In this document: in pieces, positions 16,787 to 25,963 of the stretch
Numbering within the stretch: the first letter of the stretch is position 1
Layout: every line of letters starts with the position of its first letter
Made by a program: the position numbers and the translations under genes
The notes under the pieces: generated by a model
Database searches by the model: none
The model's input: only the letters and a program-made list of their open reading frames with translations
Told to the model about the DNA's origin: nothing
Origin: Roseobacter sp. MED193
GTDB taxonomy: Bacteria > Pseudomonadota > Alphaproteobacteria > Rhodobacterales > Rhodobacteraceae
Assembly: GCF_000152965.1 (NCBI RefSeq)
Contig: NZ_CH902583.1
Coordinates: 3,477,694-3,541,693 of the forward strand
Length of the DNA: 64,000 nucleotides
Direction: 5' to 3'

Positions 16787-18493
16787 ATGGATTTTCTGAT
16801 TATTACTGTGCCTGCTGTGCTGGCACTCTTGCTTGTTGTTGGCCTGGTGCTTGGGCGCCTGTACCGACGCTCAACCCGCGAAGTCAGCCTTATCAGGACG
16901 GGCTCAGGTGGGAAGAAGGTCATCATGGATGGTGGCGTTCTTGTGGTGCCGCTCATGCATGAGGTCAGCCCTGTCAACATGAAAACCCTGCGTTTGGAAG
17001 TGAAGCGCGACGGCGAGGCTGCCCTGATCACCCAGGACCGGATGCGGGTTGACGTTGGCGTAGAATTCTATGTCTCGGTCATGGCGACAGCAGAAGGGAT
17101 CGCCCGGGCAGCCCAGACGCTGGGCGACCGCACCTTTGACGTAGAACAGCTGCGCGAGATGATCGAAGGTAAGCTGATCGACGGTCTGCGTGCTGTGGCG
17201 GCGCAAATGACCATGGATGGGCTGCATGAAAATCGCGCCGACTTTGTGCAGGAAGTGCAAAACGCGGTTTCCGAAGACCTGACCAAAAACGGCCTTTCGC
17301 TGGAATCGGTGTCTTTGACCGCGCTGGACCAGACGCCGTTTGAGGCTTTGGATGAGAACAACGCCTTTAACGCTGTTGGGATGCGTAAACTGGCCGAGGT
17401 GATTGCGACATCAAAGATGGAGCGCGCGCAAATTGATGCGGATGCAGACGTTTCGGTGCGCCGGGCTGCGATGGAGGCGCAGCGTCAGAAGCTGTTGATC
17501 GAGCAGGACGAGGAACAGGCCCGTATCGAGCAAAAAGAGCGCGTGGAAACTATGCGTGTGGCGCAGGAAGCTGAGATCGCAGCCCGGACGGAAGATTCTG
17601 TGCGTGAAACTGAACGTGCCCGGATTGCCCGGGAAGAGGCGATCCGCTCGGCCGAGATTGAACGCGAGCGCAAGATCCGCGACGCTGAGATCCAGAAGGA
17701 GCGTGAGCTGGAAGTGGCTGAACAGGAACGCCAGATCATCATCCAGCAAAAGTCCGAAGAGGAAAGCCGCGCCCGTGCCTCAGCTGATCTGGCCCGTGCC
17801 GAAGCCACCAAGGCAACCGAAGCGGTTGCAACCGCCCGCCAGGTGGCCGAAGCTGAGCGTGAGAAGCAGATCGTGCTGATCCAGGCCACCCGTGAAGCCG
17901 AACGTCAGGCAACAGGTATTCGTCTGGCCGCGCAAGCCGAAAAGGATGCAGCCGCAGACCGCGCCGAAGCCCGCCGTGAAGAAGCTCAGGCTGAGGCCGA
18001 TGCGCTCAACATCCGCGCTGAGGCGAAAAAGAACGACATGCTGGCTGAAGCCGAAGGCAAACGCGCCATTGTCGATGCCGAAAATGCCCTCTCGGCGGAG
18101 CTGATTGGCATGAAGATTGATCTGGCCCGTCTGGAAGCCATGCCTTCGATTGTCGCTGAAATGGTCAAACCGGCTGAGAAGATCGACTCGATCAAGATCC
18201 ACCAGGTTAGCGGCATTGGTGCCGCAGGGGGCAATGGCAGCAATGGCCAAACAATGTCCGCCGGTGCTGGTGAAAAACCAGTGGTGAACCAGGCGCTGGA
18301 CTCGATCATGGGGATGGCTGTGCAGATGCCAGCCTTGAAAAAGCTGGGCGAAGAACTGGGCCTGTCAATGGAAGATGGCGTCAGCGGTATCGCCAGTGCA
18401 GCCCTGGGCGCGGCGGCGACAAATGCGGCGGAACAGGTGCCGCCGGTTGTGGACAGTGCGGCAACCGAGGTGGAGCCAGGCGCTTCGGCCTGA
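16787..18493 (+). CDS. Flotillin-family membrane scaffold protein (YqiK-like)
   Basis: 568 aa from the ATG at 16787, chosen because GGAGGA (16775-16780) lies six bases upstream; a frame extension to 16727 exists. One N-terminal membrane segment (MDFLIITVPAVLALLLVVGLVLGRLY) precedes a SPFH/band-7 domain (about 25-215, with VVPLMHEVSPVNMKTLRLEV). A long charged Glu/Arg/Ala-rich coiled coil (about 220-445) follows, then a Gly-rich tail with PAEKIDSIKIHQVSGIG, the flotillin C-terminal signature. It probably forms oligomeric membrane microdomains with the upstream YqiJ-like protein. A paralogue lies at 51.2-52.8 kb. Confidence 0.93.
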   Translation: MDFLIITVPAVLALLLVVGLVLGRLYRRSTREVSLIRTGSGGKKVIMDGGVLVVPLMHEVSPVNMKTLRLEVKRDGEAALITQDRMRVDVGVEFYVSVMATAEGIARAAQTLGDRTFDVEQLREMIEGKLIDGLRAVAAQMTMDGLHENRADFVQEVQNAVSEDLTKNGLSLESVSLTALDQTPFEALDENNAFNAVGMRKLAEVIATSKMERAQIDADADVSVRRAAMEAQRQKLLIEQDEEQARIEQKERVETMRVAQEAEIAARTEDSVRETERARIAREEAIRSAEIERERKIRDAEIQKERELEVAEQERQIIIQQKSEEESRARASADLARAEATKATEAVATARQVAEAEREKQIVLIQATREAERQATGIRLAAQAEKDAAADRAEARREEAQAEADALNIRAEAKKNDMLAEAEGKRAIVDAENALSAELIGMKIDLARLEAMPSIVAEMVKPAEKIDSIKIHQVSGIGAAGGNGSNGQTMSAGAGEKPVVNQALDSIMGMAVQMPALKKLGEELGLSMEDGVSGIASAALGAAATNAAEQVPPVVDSAATEVEPGASA

Positions 18494-18519
18494 TCTGAAA
18501 CATCTCTATGTTAAACTAG

Positions 18520-18543
18520 GGGCCGGAACTTCCGGCCCTTTTT
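18520..18543 (+). terminator. Rho-independent terminator after flotillin gene
   Basis: GGGCCGGAA (18520-18528) and TTCCGGCCC (18530-18538) pair and are followed by TTTTTATTT. It is 27 bases past the flotillin stop and overlaps the last codon of the convergent MFS gene. Confidence 0.9.
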
Positions 18544-19771
18544 ATTTGCGCTCGCGTGAGCGCTTTAGCAGGCGACCAATGGTGAAAGAGGTGCGGGGCG
18601 CATAGACATAGCGGGTACGGTCTTCGACGTCCGGGGCGGGGCGCGCCTGCATCCGGGTCAGGCCAAAAATGATCAGCAGGATATGTCCGAGGGCGACAAA
18701 GGCAAAGAGCGCCGGTGGCCCATAGCTGCTGATCAGGCTGGAGGCCACATAGGGGGCTGCAATCGCACCAAGAGCAAAAAAGAACATCAAGGCGGCTGAG
18801 AGCTCAACCCGCTGTTCGGAGCTGGCAAAATCATTGGCATGGGCAGAGGAGAGCGAGAAAATCGGAAAGGTAGTGAGGCCAAAGAAACCGGCTGCTAACA
18901 TGATGCCAAGCGTGCCGGATTGGCTGGCCATCATAGTAATGAAGCAGCTCAACACCGCAGCTGCTGACAGCCAGATCAGCACCCAGCGCCGGTCGTATTT
19001 ATCCGCCAGCCACCCCATTGGATATTGCGCCAGCGCTCCTCCCAAAACAAATGAGGCCAGGAAAAAGGCAATCTGGTCAATCTCCAGCCCGACGTCCTGG
19101 CCATAGATTGGCCCGACCATACGGAAGGAGGCCGAGCTGAGCGCCGCGACAATCACCCCTGCAACCGCCAGGGGAGAACAGCGCCAGGCCAGCTTGGGGC
19201 GCAGGCGTGGCGCTTTGGGTGTCTCGGGCTGGCTGGCGCGCGTCAGGGTGAGTGGTAGCAATGCCGCACAGCACAGGAGCGCCAAAAGATTGTAGGAGAC
19301 ATAATAGGCAGGCGGCAGCACCGCGATGAACAGCTGCGCGCCCAAAGACCCCCCCATGTCCACCAGCCGATAGGTGCCCATGGCCCGACCACGGGTCTCG
19401 TTGGTGACCTTGGCATTGAGCCAGGCTTCGATCACCGTATAGGCTCCGGCCACGCAGACCCCCGAGGCAATCCGCATTGCGGCCCAGGCGTAGGGGTCAT
19501 TTGTCAACGTATGGCCAAGCAAGCCCATGGCTCCTAGGGCGGTGCAGACGGCAAAGGTCCGCGAATGGCCAATGGTGCCCAACAGGCGCGGCGCCCACCA
19601 GCATCCGATAAAAAATCCCAGAAAATGCGCCGATCCGAGCAGACCAATTTGTTCCTTGTCAAACCCCAGGGTAAATCCGGACAGGGCATCCAGCGGGCCA
19701 ACGCCTCCGGTTGCAAACTGCAAGAGCACGACGGAGAGGAACAAGGCGGCAAAAGACAGGATCATACGCAT
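18542..19771 (-). CDS. MFS transporter (YcaD/UMF-like)
   Basis: 409 aa from the ATG at 19771 (a GTG nine bases upstream is in frame). About twelve hydrophobic segments span the protein, with an MFS loop 2-3 region, GSAHFLGFFIGCWWAPRLLGTIGHSRTF, and the mid-protein counterpart GGALAQYPMGWLADKYDRRWVL (the second copy of the G-x3-D-R-x-G-R-R type motif). EAWLNAKVTNETRGRAMGTYRLVDMGGS resembles the YcaD family. Substrate is unknown. It stands alone, convergent with the flotillin gene. Confidence 0.85.
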   Translation of the reverse strand: MRMILSFAALFLSVVLLQFATGGVGPLDALSGFTLGFDKEQIGLLGSAHFLGFFIGCWWAPRLLGTIGHSRTFAVCTALGAMGLLGHTLTNDPYAWAAMRIASGVCVAGAYTVIEAWLNAKVTNETRGRAMGTYRLVDMGGSLGAQLFIAVLPPAYYVSYNLLALLCCAALLPLTLTRASQPETPKAPRLRPKLAWRCSPLAVAGVIVAALSSASFRMVGPIYGQDVGLEIDQIAFFLASFVLGGALAQYPMGWLADKYDRRWVLIWLSAAAVLSCFITMMASQSGTLGIMLAAGFFGLTTFPIFSLSSAHANDFASSEQRVELSAALMFFFALGAIAAPYVASSLISSYGPPALFAFVALGHILLIIFGLTRMQARPAPDVEDRTRYVYAPRTSFTIGRLLKRSRERK

Positions 19772-20064
19772 GGCTGCCACTCAACGCCCTAAGTCGAGTC
19801 CGGTGCAAGGGTTTTTCCGACGCAAATGTCGCAACCAGGCAGATCTTTGGACTTTAACTCTATCGTCGCAGGCCAATACGAATGCAGGGGCACAAAGGAT
19901 GCCGCCTGCAGCTGCGCTTGCCCTATTTGTTGCAGCATCTTCATGGGCTGATGGAGCGGCGCGCAGCGTGAGCGGCACGCCGACCAAGTGATCGTGGTTG
20001 CAGCTTTACCAGACCGTTTTGAGCAGTGTGCGCAGAGCCGGCAGCGGGGGGAGGAGGGGGAGGT

Positions 20065-20466
20065 TTAGGTGGTGCGCGGCACGATGGCCCCGCCTGCCTT
20101 TTCCCAAGCGGTAAAGCCACCCTCCAGATGCATCACGGGTTTCAGTCCCATCTCCATGGCGACCTTGGCGCTCAGAGCCGAGCGCCAGGCGCTGGCACAA
20201 TAAAACACATAGGTTTTGTCCTGATTGAAGACGGGTTTGTGATAGGGGCTGTCTGGGTCGATCCAGAATTCTAGCATGCCGCGTGGGCAGGAGAAGGCGC
20301 CGGGGATCATCCCGGAACGTTGCAACTCACGGATATCCCGCAGATCCACAAAGACGTAAGACGGATCCTGCGCCTTTTCTTTGGCCGCGTCGATGGACAT
20401 GGTGGTTACGGTTTCATTGGCTTCGGCCAAGAGAGCTTTCACGCCCTTGATTATGTTCTGCGCCAT
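20065..20466 (-). CDS. Rhodanese-like domain protein
   Basis: 133 aa, single rhodanese domain, no signal peptide. SYVFVDLRDIRELQRSGMIPGAFSCPRGMLEFW is the CH2A-like start. The active-site loop is YCASAWRSALSAK, with Cys as sulfur acceptor, followed by the GG-F-AWEKAGG end motif. It likely acts in sulfur transfer or as a thiosulfate or persulfide sulfurtransferase; the substrate is unknown. The start at 20466 (MAQNIIKG) was preferred over the ATG nine bases upstream. The roughly 290-nt gap to the MFS gene shows no feature I recognise. Confidence 0.9.
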   Translation of the reverse strand: MAQNIIKGVKALLAEANETVTTMSIDAAKEKAQDPSYVFVDLRDIRELQRSGMIPGAFSCPRGMLEFWIDPDSPYHKPVFNQDKTYVFYCASAWRSALSAKVAMEMGLKPVMHLEGGFTAWEKAGGAIVPRTT

Positions 20467-20677
20467 CAGGAGCACTCCCTCGTTTTGCGGTTTTGTAATG
20501 CCTGTTTCCGGTTAAGCTCTCGCATTCCGAGGAGGAGCACAAGAGAGGCCAGTGGAGAAGATGCAACGAGGTTGCGATCGCTGATCCTTGCACCCAGATC
20601 AGGGGGCGCTAAGGTCGCAGGCAAAATGCAGGGCAGCCCACCGCTCTGCTGTCAGGTGTTAAGAAAAGGAACGCGCC

Positions 20678-21721
20678 ATGAAGATGAATCCCTTGGGACG
20701 CACCGGGATGCAGGTGTCGGAGCTCTGTCTCGGGACCATGACCTTTGGTACCCAGACCTCGGAAACGGAGGCCCATGCCCAGATCGACTATGCGCTGGCG
20801 GCGGGGGTGAATTTCATCGACACCGCCGAGATGTACCCGGTGAATCCGATACGGGCTGAAACCACCGGGCGCAGCGAAGAGATTCTGGGCACTTGGCATA
20901 AAAAGACGGGACGACGGGGAGATTATATTCTGACGACCAAACATTCCGGCGAGGGAATGGCAGCGGTGCGCAATGGGGCGCCGATCTCCTCTGAGACGAT
21001 AGCTGAGACAGTGGAGGGCTCATTGAAGCGGTTGCAGACGGATTATATCGATCTCTACCAGTTCCATTGGCCCAATCGCGGCAGCTATATGTTCCGCAAG
21101 AATTGGGACTACGATCCCACAACCCAGAATCGAGAAGAAACCCTGGACAATATGCGCGACTGCCTGGAAGCGCTGCAGGGGCAAGTGGATAAGGGCAATA
21201 TCCGCGCCTTTGGGCTGAGCAATGAAAGCGCCTGGGGTACTGCGCAGTGGCTGCGGCTTTCCGAGGAGGGTGTGGGGCCAAGGGTGGCCTCTATTCAGAA
21301 TGAGTATTCGCTGCTTTGTCGGATGTATGACACTGACCTAGCCGAGCTGAGCGTCAATGAGGATGTGGGGCTTTTGGCCTTTTCACCCCTGGGCACTGGG
21401 TTGTTGACGGGTAAGTATCAAGGTGGTGTTGTGCCGGAAGGCTCGCGCAAATCCATCGTGCCAGAGCTGGGCGGGCGGCATTCGCTGCGGGTTTACGATG
21501 CGGTTGCAGCCTATCTAGAGATCGCCGCGCGGCATGGGCTGGATCCGGTACATATGGCTCTGGCCTGGTGCAGAACCCGGCCCTTTATGGCCAGCGCGAT
21601 CTTTGGCGCCACAAAGCAAGCGCAACTAGAACAGGCTTTGAAGTCGGTCGAGTTGGAGCTTTCTGCCGAGGTGCTGGAAGAGATCAGCCGGGCCCATCGC
21701 GCCCATCCAATGCCTTACTAA
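20678..21721 (+). CDS. Aldo/keto reductase, Tas-like
   Basis: 347 aa, matching the length of E. coli Tas (346 aa) and similar along its N-terminus (LGTMTFGTQTSETEAHAQIDYALAAG). The AKR catalytic tetrad is visible as FIDTAEMYP (Asp, Tyr), TTKHSG (Lys) and YQFHWPNRG (His). An NADPH-binding C-terminal segment, AIFGATKQAQLEQALKSVE, follows. It reduces carbonyl compounds with NADPH; the physiological substrate is unknown. A Shine-Dalgarno AGGAA lies upstream of the ATG. Confidence 0.92.
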   Translation: MKMNPLGRTGMQVSELCLGTMTFGTQTSETEAHAQIDYALAAGVNFIDTAEMYPVNPIRAETTGRSEEILGTWHKKTGRRGDYILTTKHSGEGMAAVRNGAPISSETIAETVEGSLKRLQTDYIDLYQFHWPNRGSYMFRKNWDYDPTTQNREETLDNMRDCLEALQGQVDKGNIRAFGLSNESAWGTAQWLRLSEEGVGPRVASIQNEYSLLCRMYDTDLAELSVNEDVGLLAFSPLGTGLLTGKYQGGVVPEGSRKSIVPELGGRHSLRVYDAVAAYLEIAARHGLDPVHMALAWCRTRPFMASAIFGATKQAQLEQALKSVELELSAEVLEEISRAHRAHPMPY

Positions 21722-21787
21722 GCCGGGAAAGGGGGGGGCTCCCGCCAGCGCCAGAGGCATTAAAATGCCTCTTTGCAGTTGGGCCCG

Positions 21788-21865
21788 GCGCCGCGCTTTG
21801 CGCGGCGCAAAAAAGAAAGAGGATGCTGAGAGGCTTCTGAGGGGCCCTACTGCCCCTCAGAAGCC
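21788..21865. repeat. Strong inverted repeats between aldo/keto reductase and regulator genes
   Basis: Two perfect stem-loops occur in a 242-bp G+C-rich gap between convergent genes: GCGCCGCGC/GCGCGGCGC with a TTT loop (21788-21808), and GGCTTCTGAGGGG/CCCCTCAGAAGCC with an 8-base loop (21832-21865). Further imperfect G+C-rich pairing follows (CCCTGCTGCGCAGGG, near 21907). No T-run follows either stem. They may serve as bidirectional RNA 3' ends or be members of a dispersed palindromic repeat. Confidence 0.5.
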
Positions 21866-21963
21866 ATGGCGAGTATCTTTGCGCAGGCACCGCCTCAAGG
21901 GTAAACCCTGCTGCGCAGGGCCGCAGGGCGGCCCTTGACCCGGAGCCTGCGAGGGTGACGAGA

Positions 21964-23001
21964 TCAATGAGTGGTGGGGCGAGGGGTTTCAGGGCGCGAT
22001 TGACCTGGGGTGCCAAAACTAGCCTGATCTGGGGTGTTGCGGTTCTGGCGCAGCTCTCTTGCGGAGGTGCCATGGGCGACGCGGAAGGCGCGGGCAAAAC
22101 TGGAAGGTGAGGTAAAGCCCGTTGCCAGAGCGACTTCCATCAGGGACAGGTCCGTGTCGCTGACCAAGCGGCGGGCCTCGGCCAGGCGCAGATGCAGATA
22201 GTGATCCTGTGGTGTGGTGCCCAGGCGCAGGCGAAACTGTTGTTGTAGGCTGCGGGGGCTGGTGCCGAGACGATCTGCGATGGTGGTTAAGGTCAGCGGC
22301 TCATCAAGGGCGGCTTCCATCAGCGCATTGGCTTTGGCGGTCAGCGCATTGTGTTTGTGCCCGCCAAGGCGGCTTTGGGGGCGGGTTGGAACAGCGGGGC
22401 CATCATAGAGGAACAGGCCTGCCACCCGCGCGGCAAAACCGGCGCCGTGACGGCAGCTAATGATGTGCAGCATCATCTCAATTGCCGGCGTGGCGCCGCC
22501 GGAAGTCAGGCGTTGGTCCGAGACGGTGAAGCGGTCATTGCGGCAGTCAACATCGGGAAAGCGGCTGGCGAAATTCTCCAGATCCTCCCAGTGGGTGGTG
22601 GCGGGGTGTCCCTTCAGTAGGCCTGCCTCGCCCATAAGCCAGGGGCCACCGTCAATACCGGCAATCGTGGTGCCCTTGGCGGCGATGCGGCGCAGACCCG
22701 CGAGCAGGCTTGGGGTGGCTTGCTGCGCCAGTTGGAAACCTGCCACCACAATAAGCAGTTCGCAGTCCTCCAACCGGGCCAGTGGAAACCCTGGCACTGT
22801 GAGGCCACTGGTGAGCATGGGCGCCTCTTCGGTGGCGCTGACATAGTCCCAGTCAAAGACGCAGCGCCCCGCTAGGCGGTTGGCGGCACGCATCGGATCG
22901 ACGGCGGCCGCAAAGGAGAGTGTGTTGCATTCATCAAGCACCAGCACCGCTGTTTTCAGCGGGCGATGTTCGGGTTGCAGGATGTTTTTTGCGGATTTCA
23001 T
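21964..23001 (-). CDS. cdhR: GlxA-type AraC-family regulator, likely CdhR (carnitine)
   Basis: 345 aa from the ATG at 23001 (MKSAKNILQPEHRP). The frame is open to 23547, but that part is antisense to the divergent gene. The N-terminal DJ-1/PfpI-like domain (about 17-190: VLVLDECNTLSFAAAVDPMRAANR, AGFQLAQQ, IAGIDGGPWLM) precedes a C-terminal AraC HTH (about 230-325: TLTTIADRLGTSPRSLQQQFRLRLGTTPQDHYLHLRL). This architecture is that of CdhR and GbdR. Its divergent position from a BKACE and a carnitine dehydrogenase gene supports a role as carnitine-responsive activator. The name is inferred from context. Confidence 0.8.
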   Translation of the reverse strand: MKSAKNILQPEHRPLKTAVLVLDECNTLSFAAAVDPMRAANRLAGRCVFDWDYVSATEEAPMLTSGLTVPGFPLARLEDCELLIVVAGFQLAQQATPSLLAGLRRIAAKGTTIAGIDGGPWLMGEAGLLKGHPATTHWEDLENFASRFPDVDCRNDRFTVSDQRLTSGGATPAIEMMLHIISCRHGAGFAARVAGLFLYDGPAVPTRPQSRLGGHKHNALTAKANALMEAALDEPLTLTTIADRLGTSPRSLQQQFRLRLGTTPQDHYLHLRLAEARRLVSDTDLSLMEVALATGFTSPSSFARAFRVAHGTSARELRQNRNTPDQASFGTPGQSRPETPRPTTH

Positions 23002-23134
23002 CAACTTCGATTCGCTTAGTGTGAACTGTCTATGCCAAGGCTGAGGCAGACTGGGGGGTGAAGCAAATAGGAATCTGGGGAAGAGCTTGGGGATAACTCT
23101 AGGCACAACCCTGTACATTGCGGGGAAAACCAAA

Positions 23135-24049
23135 ATGCCTCTGAATATGAACAAAAACGTCTTTATCACCTGCGCCGTGACCGGATCGGGGGGGACGCAG
23201 GATCGCAGCCCACATGTGCCGCGTTCGCCCGCGCAAATTGCCGAAAGCGCGATTGCCGCCGCCAAGGCAGGCGCCGCTGTGGTGCATTGCCATGTGCGCG
23301 ATCCAGAGAGTGGCGCGCCTTCGCGCGATCTGGGATTGTACCGGGAAGTCACTGACCGTATCCGCGACAGCGACACCGATGTGGTGCTGAACCTCACCGC
23401 CGGTATGGGCGGCGATATGGTCTTTGGCGATGTTGAAAACCCGCTGCCAGTGAACGAGGCCGGAACCGATATGATCGGCGCCACCGCACGTATGGCCCAT
23501 ATCGCCGAATGCCTGCCAGAGATCTGCACCCTGGACTGCGGTACCATGAACTTTGCCGAGGCAGACTACGTAATGACCAACACGCCCGGCATGTTGCGGG
23601 CCATGGGGCAGATGATGGCGGATCTGGGCGTAAAGCCCGAGATCGAGGCCTTTGACACGGGCCATCTGTGGTTTGCTAAAGAGCTGGAAAAAGAAGGTAT
23701 CCTGCAAAGTCCGGCCCTGGTGCAGCTTTGTATGGGGGTGCCGTGGGGCGCGCCCAATGATCTGAACACATTCATGGCCATGGTCAACAATGTACCTGAG
23801 AGCTGGAACTGGTCGGCCTTCTCGCTGGGGCGGGATCAGATGGCCTATGTGGCGGCTTCTGTGCTGGCGGGTGGCAATGTGCGGGTCGGGTTGGAAGACA
23901 ACCTCTGGCTCGACAAGGGCGTGCTGGCGGAGAACTACCAGCTGGTAGAGCGCGCAGGCACCATTATCGAGAACATGGGCGGCAAGCTGATGGGACCGGC
24001 AGAGGTGCGCGAGCAGCTGGGGCTGGTGAAGCGGGCGCCTAAAGGCTGA
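23135..24049 (+). CDS. BKACE-family enzyme, probable 3-dehydrocarnitine cleavage enzyme
   Basis: 304 aa from the ATG at 23135; MNKNVFITCAVTGSGG (ATG 23147) is the family-like N-terminus. BKACE (DUF849/Kce) enzymes are Zn-dependent and cleave a beta-keto acid with acetyl-CoA to a CoA ester and acetoacetate. The metal-ligand motif HCHVRDPESG (about residues 50-60) and the ENLW-like EDNLWLDKG near the end are present. Next to a carnitine dehydrogenase it should convert 3-dehydrocarnitine plus acetyl-CoA into betainyl-CoA plus acetoacetate (CdhC role). The start is in a short divergent promoter region shared with the regulator. Confidence 0.88.
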   Translation: MPLNMNKNVFITCAVTGSGGTQDRSPHVPRSPAQIAESAIAAAKAGAAVVHCHVRDPESGAPSRDLGLYREVTDRIRDSDTDVVLNLTAGMGGDMVFGDVENPLPVNEAGTDMIGATARMAHIAECLPEICTLDCGTMNFAEADYVMTNTPGMLRAMGQMMADLGVKPEIEAFDTGHLWFAKELEKEGILQSPALVQLCMGVPWGAPNDLNTFMAMVNNVPESWNWSAFSLGRDQMAYVAASVLAGGNVRVGLEDNLWLDKGVLAENYQLVERAGTIIENMGGKLMGPAEVREQLGLVKRAPKG

Positions 24050-24108
24050 ATTGACAACGGCAGCAAAGGGAATAGCGTCTCAGCATTGTTTCAAAAAAGG
24101 AACTTTTG

Positions 24109-24447
24109 ATGCGCTATTTTATTTCCGGAGCGATGCTTTTTTTCATGGCGGCATGCATATCCGATCACGAACGGGGGCCTCGAACCAAAGAAGAGAGGGT
24201 AATGGCCAAAGAGTGCACAGCCAAGGGTGGAAAGTTTGCACGGACAGGCATCTATGCGCAGATTACGTTTTGCCAAATGCCAAAGCGAGCGGCTGTTGAT
24301 GCTGGGCAAATGTGTACGGATGGCAGCCAGTGTGAAGCGGGATCTTGCTTGGCCGAGACCGGTACCTGTGCGCCCGTTGTAAATGCCTGGATTTGTGAGC
24401 CGGTGCTTGAAAAGGGTGAGCGGCTAGAAGTTTTGTGCCCTGACTAG
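24109..24447 (+). CDS. Small cysteine-rich lipoprotein
   Basis: 112 aa. MRYFISGAMLFFMAAC is a lipoprotein signal with lipobox M-A-A-C at residue 16. The mature part contains seven more cysteines (ECTAKGGKF, FCQMPK, MCTDGSQCEAGSCLAETGTC, WICEP, LCPD), spaced as in disulfide-knotted domains (C-x5-C-x4-C-x6-C). No family is recognised. It sits in the carnitine gene run, 59 bases after the BKACE gene and 40 before the dehydrogenase, so it may help substrate capture at the outer membrane. That is inference. Confidence 0.72.
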   Translation: MRYFISGAMLFFMAACISDHERGPRTKEERVMAKECTAKGGKFARTGIYAQITFCQMPKRAAVDAGQMCTDGSQCEAGSCLAETGTCAPVVNAWICEPVLEKGERLEVLCPD

Positions 24448-24487
24448 AGGGCTGGATAACGCTTGAGGCGTTAAATAGGAAAATCAA

Positions 24488-25963
24488 ATGTCGAAGATAG
24501 CAGCAATCATTGGTGGTGGTGTAATTGGCGGCGGCTGGGCTGCGCGGTTCTTGCTCAATGGCTGGGATGTGCGGGTGTTTGACCCGGACCCTGAGGCCGA
24601 GCGTAAAATCAGCGAAGTGCTCGGGAATGCGCGCCGGTCCTTGCCGGGGCTGGGCAATGTGGCGCTGCCGGATGAGGGCCGCCTGAGTTTTCACGCGGAA
24701 CTAGCCGAAGCGGTGTCTGGCGCGGATTGGATTCAGGAGAGCGTGCCAGAGCGGCTGGATCTGAAGCAGAAAGTCTATGCAGAGCTGGAAAAACACTGTG
24801 ACGCGGATGCGGTGATCGGCTCCTCTACCTCCGGCTTTAAACCGTCCGAGTTGCAAAAGGGTCGGGGGAATGCAGGCCAGATCGTGGTGGCGCATCCCTT
24901 TAACCCGGTCTACCTGCTGCCTCTGGCTGAAGTGGTCACAACCGAGGCCAACTCGAAGTTGGTGGTCGAGCGGAGCAAGGAGGTTATTTCCTCCATTGGG
25001 ATGTATCCGTTGCATTTGAAGAAAGAGATCGACGCCCATGTGGCCGATCGCTTTTTGGAGGCCGTCTGGCGCGAGGCACTTTGGCTGGTCAAGGATGGCA
25101 TTGCCACCACCGAAGAGATCGACAACGCCATTCGCTATGGCTTTGGCATTCGCTGGGCGCAGATGGGGCTGTTTGACACCTACCGCGTCGCGGGCGGCGA
25201 AGCCGGCATGAAGCATTTCATGGCGCAGTTTGGCCCTTGCTTGACCTCTCCCTGGACCAAGCTGATGGATGTGCCAGAGTTCACTGACGAGCTGGTGGAT
25301 CTGATTGCTGGCCAGTCAGACGCTCAGTCGGGCCACATGTCGATCCGTGAGATGGAGCGTATTCGCGACGATAATCTGGTGGGTATGATGCGGGCGCTTG
25401 GGGCCAATGACTGGGGTACAGGGGCGCTGCAGAACGCCCATGACAAGAGCCTGGAAGGCGAAGCGGGACTGGTCAATTCCATTGCGGATTTGACTGACCT
25501 GAGCCAGCCGGTGCTGACCCAGAGCCGCGTGGTGCCGTTGGACTGGACGGATTATAACGGACATATGACCGAAAGCCGCTACCTGGACGCCTTTGCCCAA
25601 TCCACCGACCGGTTGATGGCGATCATTGGCTGCGACGCGGAGTACATCGCCAATGGTGGCAGTTACTTCACCGCAGAAACCCATATCCGCCATATTGATG
25701 AGGTGCACGCGGGGCATCCTATCCAGATCAGAACCCGAGTGATCATGGGGGCGGGCAAGAAGATGCATCTCTGGCATGAGATGTATGAGGGCGATCGTCT
25801 GCTGGCCACCGGGGAGCATATGCTCTTGCATGTGGATTTGAAAACCCGCCGCTCCGCGCCGCCTGCCGCGCATATCGAGGCCAATTTGGTGAAATTGGCG
25901 CAGGCTCATGCCGCGCTTGAAACACCTGAAGGTCTGGGCCGGGCCATTGGGGCGCCAAGGTGA
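24488..25963 (+). CDS. lcdH: L-carnitine dehydrogenase fused to betainyl-CoA thioesterase
   Basis: 491 aa, two-domain enzyme. Residues 1-320 are a 3-hydroxyacyl-CoA-dehydrogenase-like fold: Rossmann GGGVIGGGWAARFLLNGWDVRVFDPD at 9-34, SSTSGFKPSELQ, AHPFNPVYLLPLAEVV (about 138-153). It oxidises L-carnitine to 3-dehydrocarnitine with NAD+. Residues about 345-480 are a hot-dog thioesterase (VVPLDWTDYNGHMTESRYLDAFAQSTDRLM, with the Asp-Tyr-Asn-Gly-His active region) that would hydrolyse betainyl-CoA to glycine betaine. Fusion of these two activities is known in rhizobia. The SDR gene starts before its stop codon. Confidence 0.92.
   Translation: MSKIAAIIGGGVIGGGWAARFLLNGWDVRVFDPDPEAERKISEVLGNARRSLPGLGNVALPDEGRLSFHAELAEAVSGADWIQESVPERLDLKQKVYAELEKHCDADAVIGSSTSGFKPSELQKGRGNAGQIVVAHPFNPVYLLPLAEVVTTEANSKLVVERSKEVISSIGMYPLHLKKEIDAHVADRFLEAVWREALWLVKDGIATTEEIDNAIRYGFGIRWAQMGLFDTYRVAGGEAGMKHFMAQFGPCLTSPWTKLMDVPEFTDELVDLIAGQSDAQSGHMSIREMERIRDDNLVGMMRALGANDWGTGALQNAHDKSLEGEAGLVNSIADLTDLSQPVLTQSRVVPLDWTDYNGHMTESRYLDAFAQSTDRLMAIIGCDAEYIANGGSYFTAETHIRHIDEVHAGHPIQIRTRVIMGAGKKMHLWHEMYEGDRLLATGEHMLLHVDLKTRRSAPPAAHIEANLVKLAQAHAALETPEGLGRAIGAPR

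Noticed and set aside
23002-23547. Upstream extension of the AraC-type regulator
   Set aside because: It runs antisense through the BKACE gene and has no homology; the ATG at 23001 is family-consistent.
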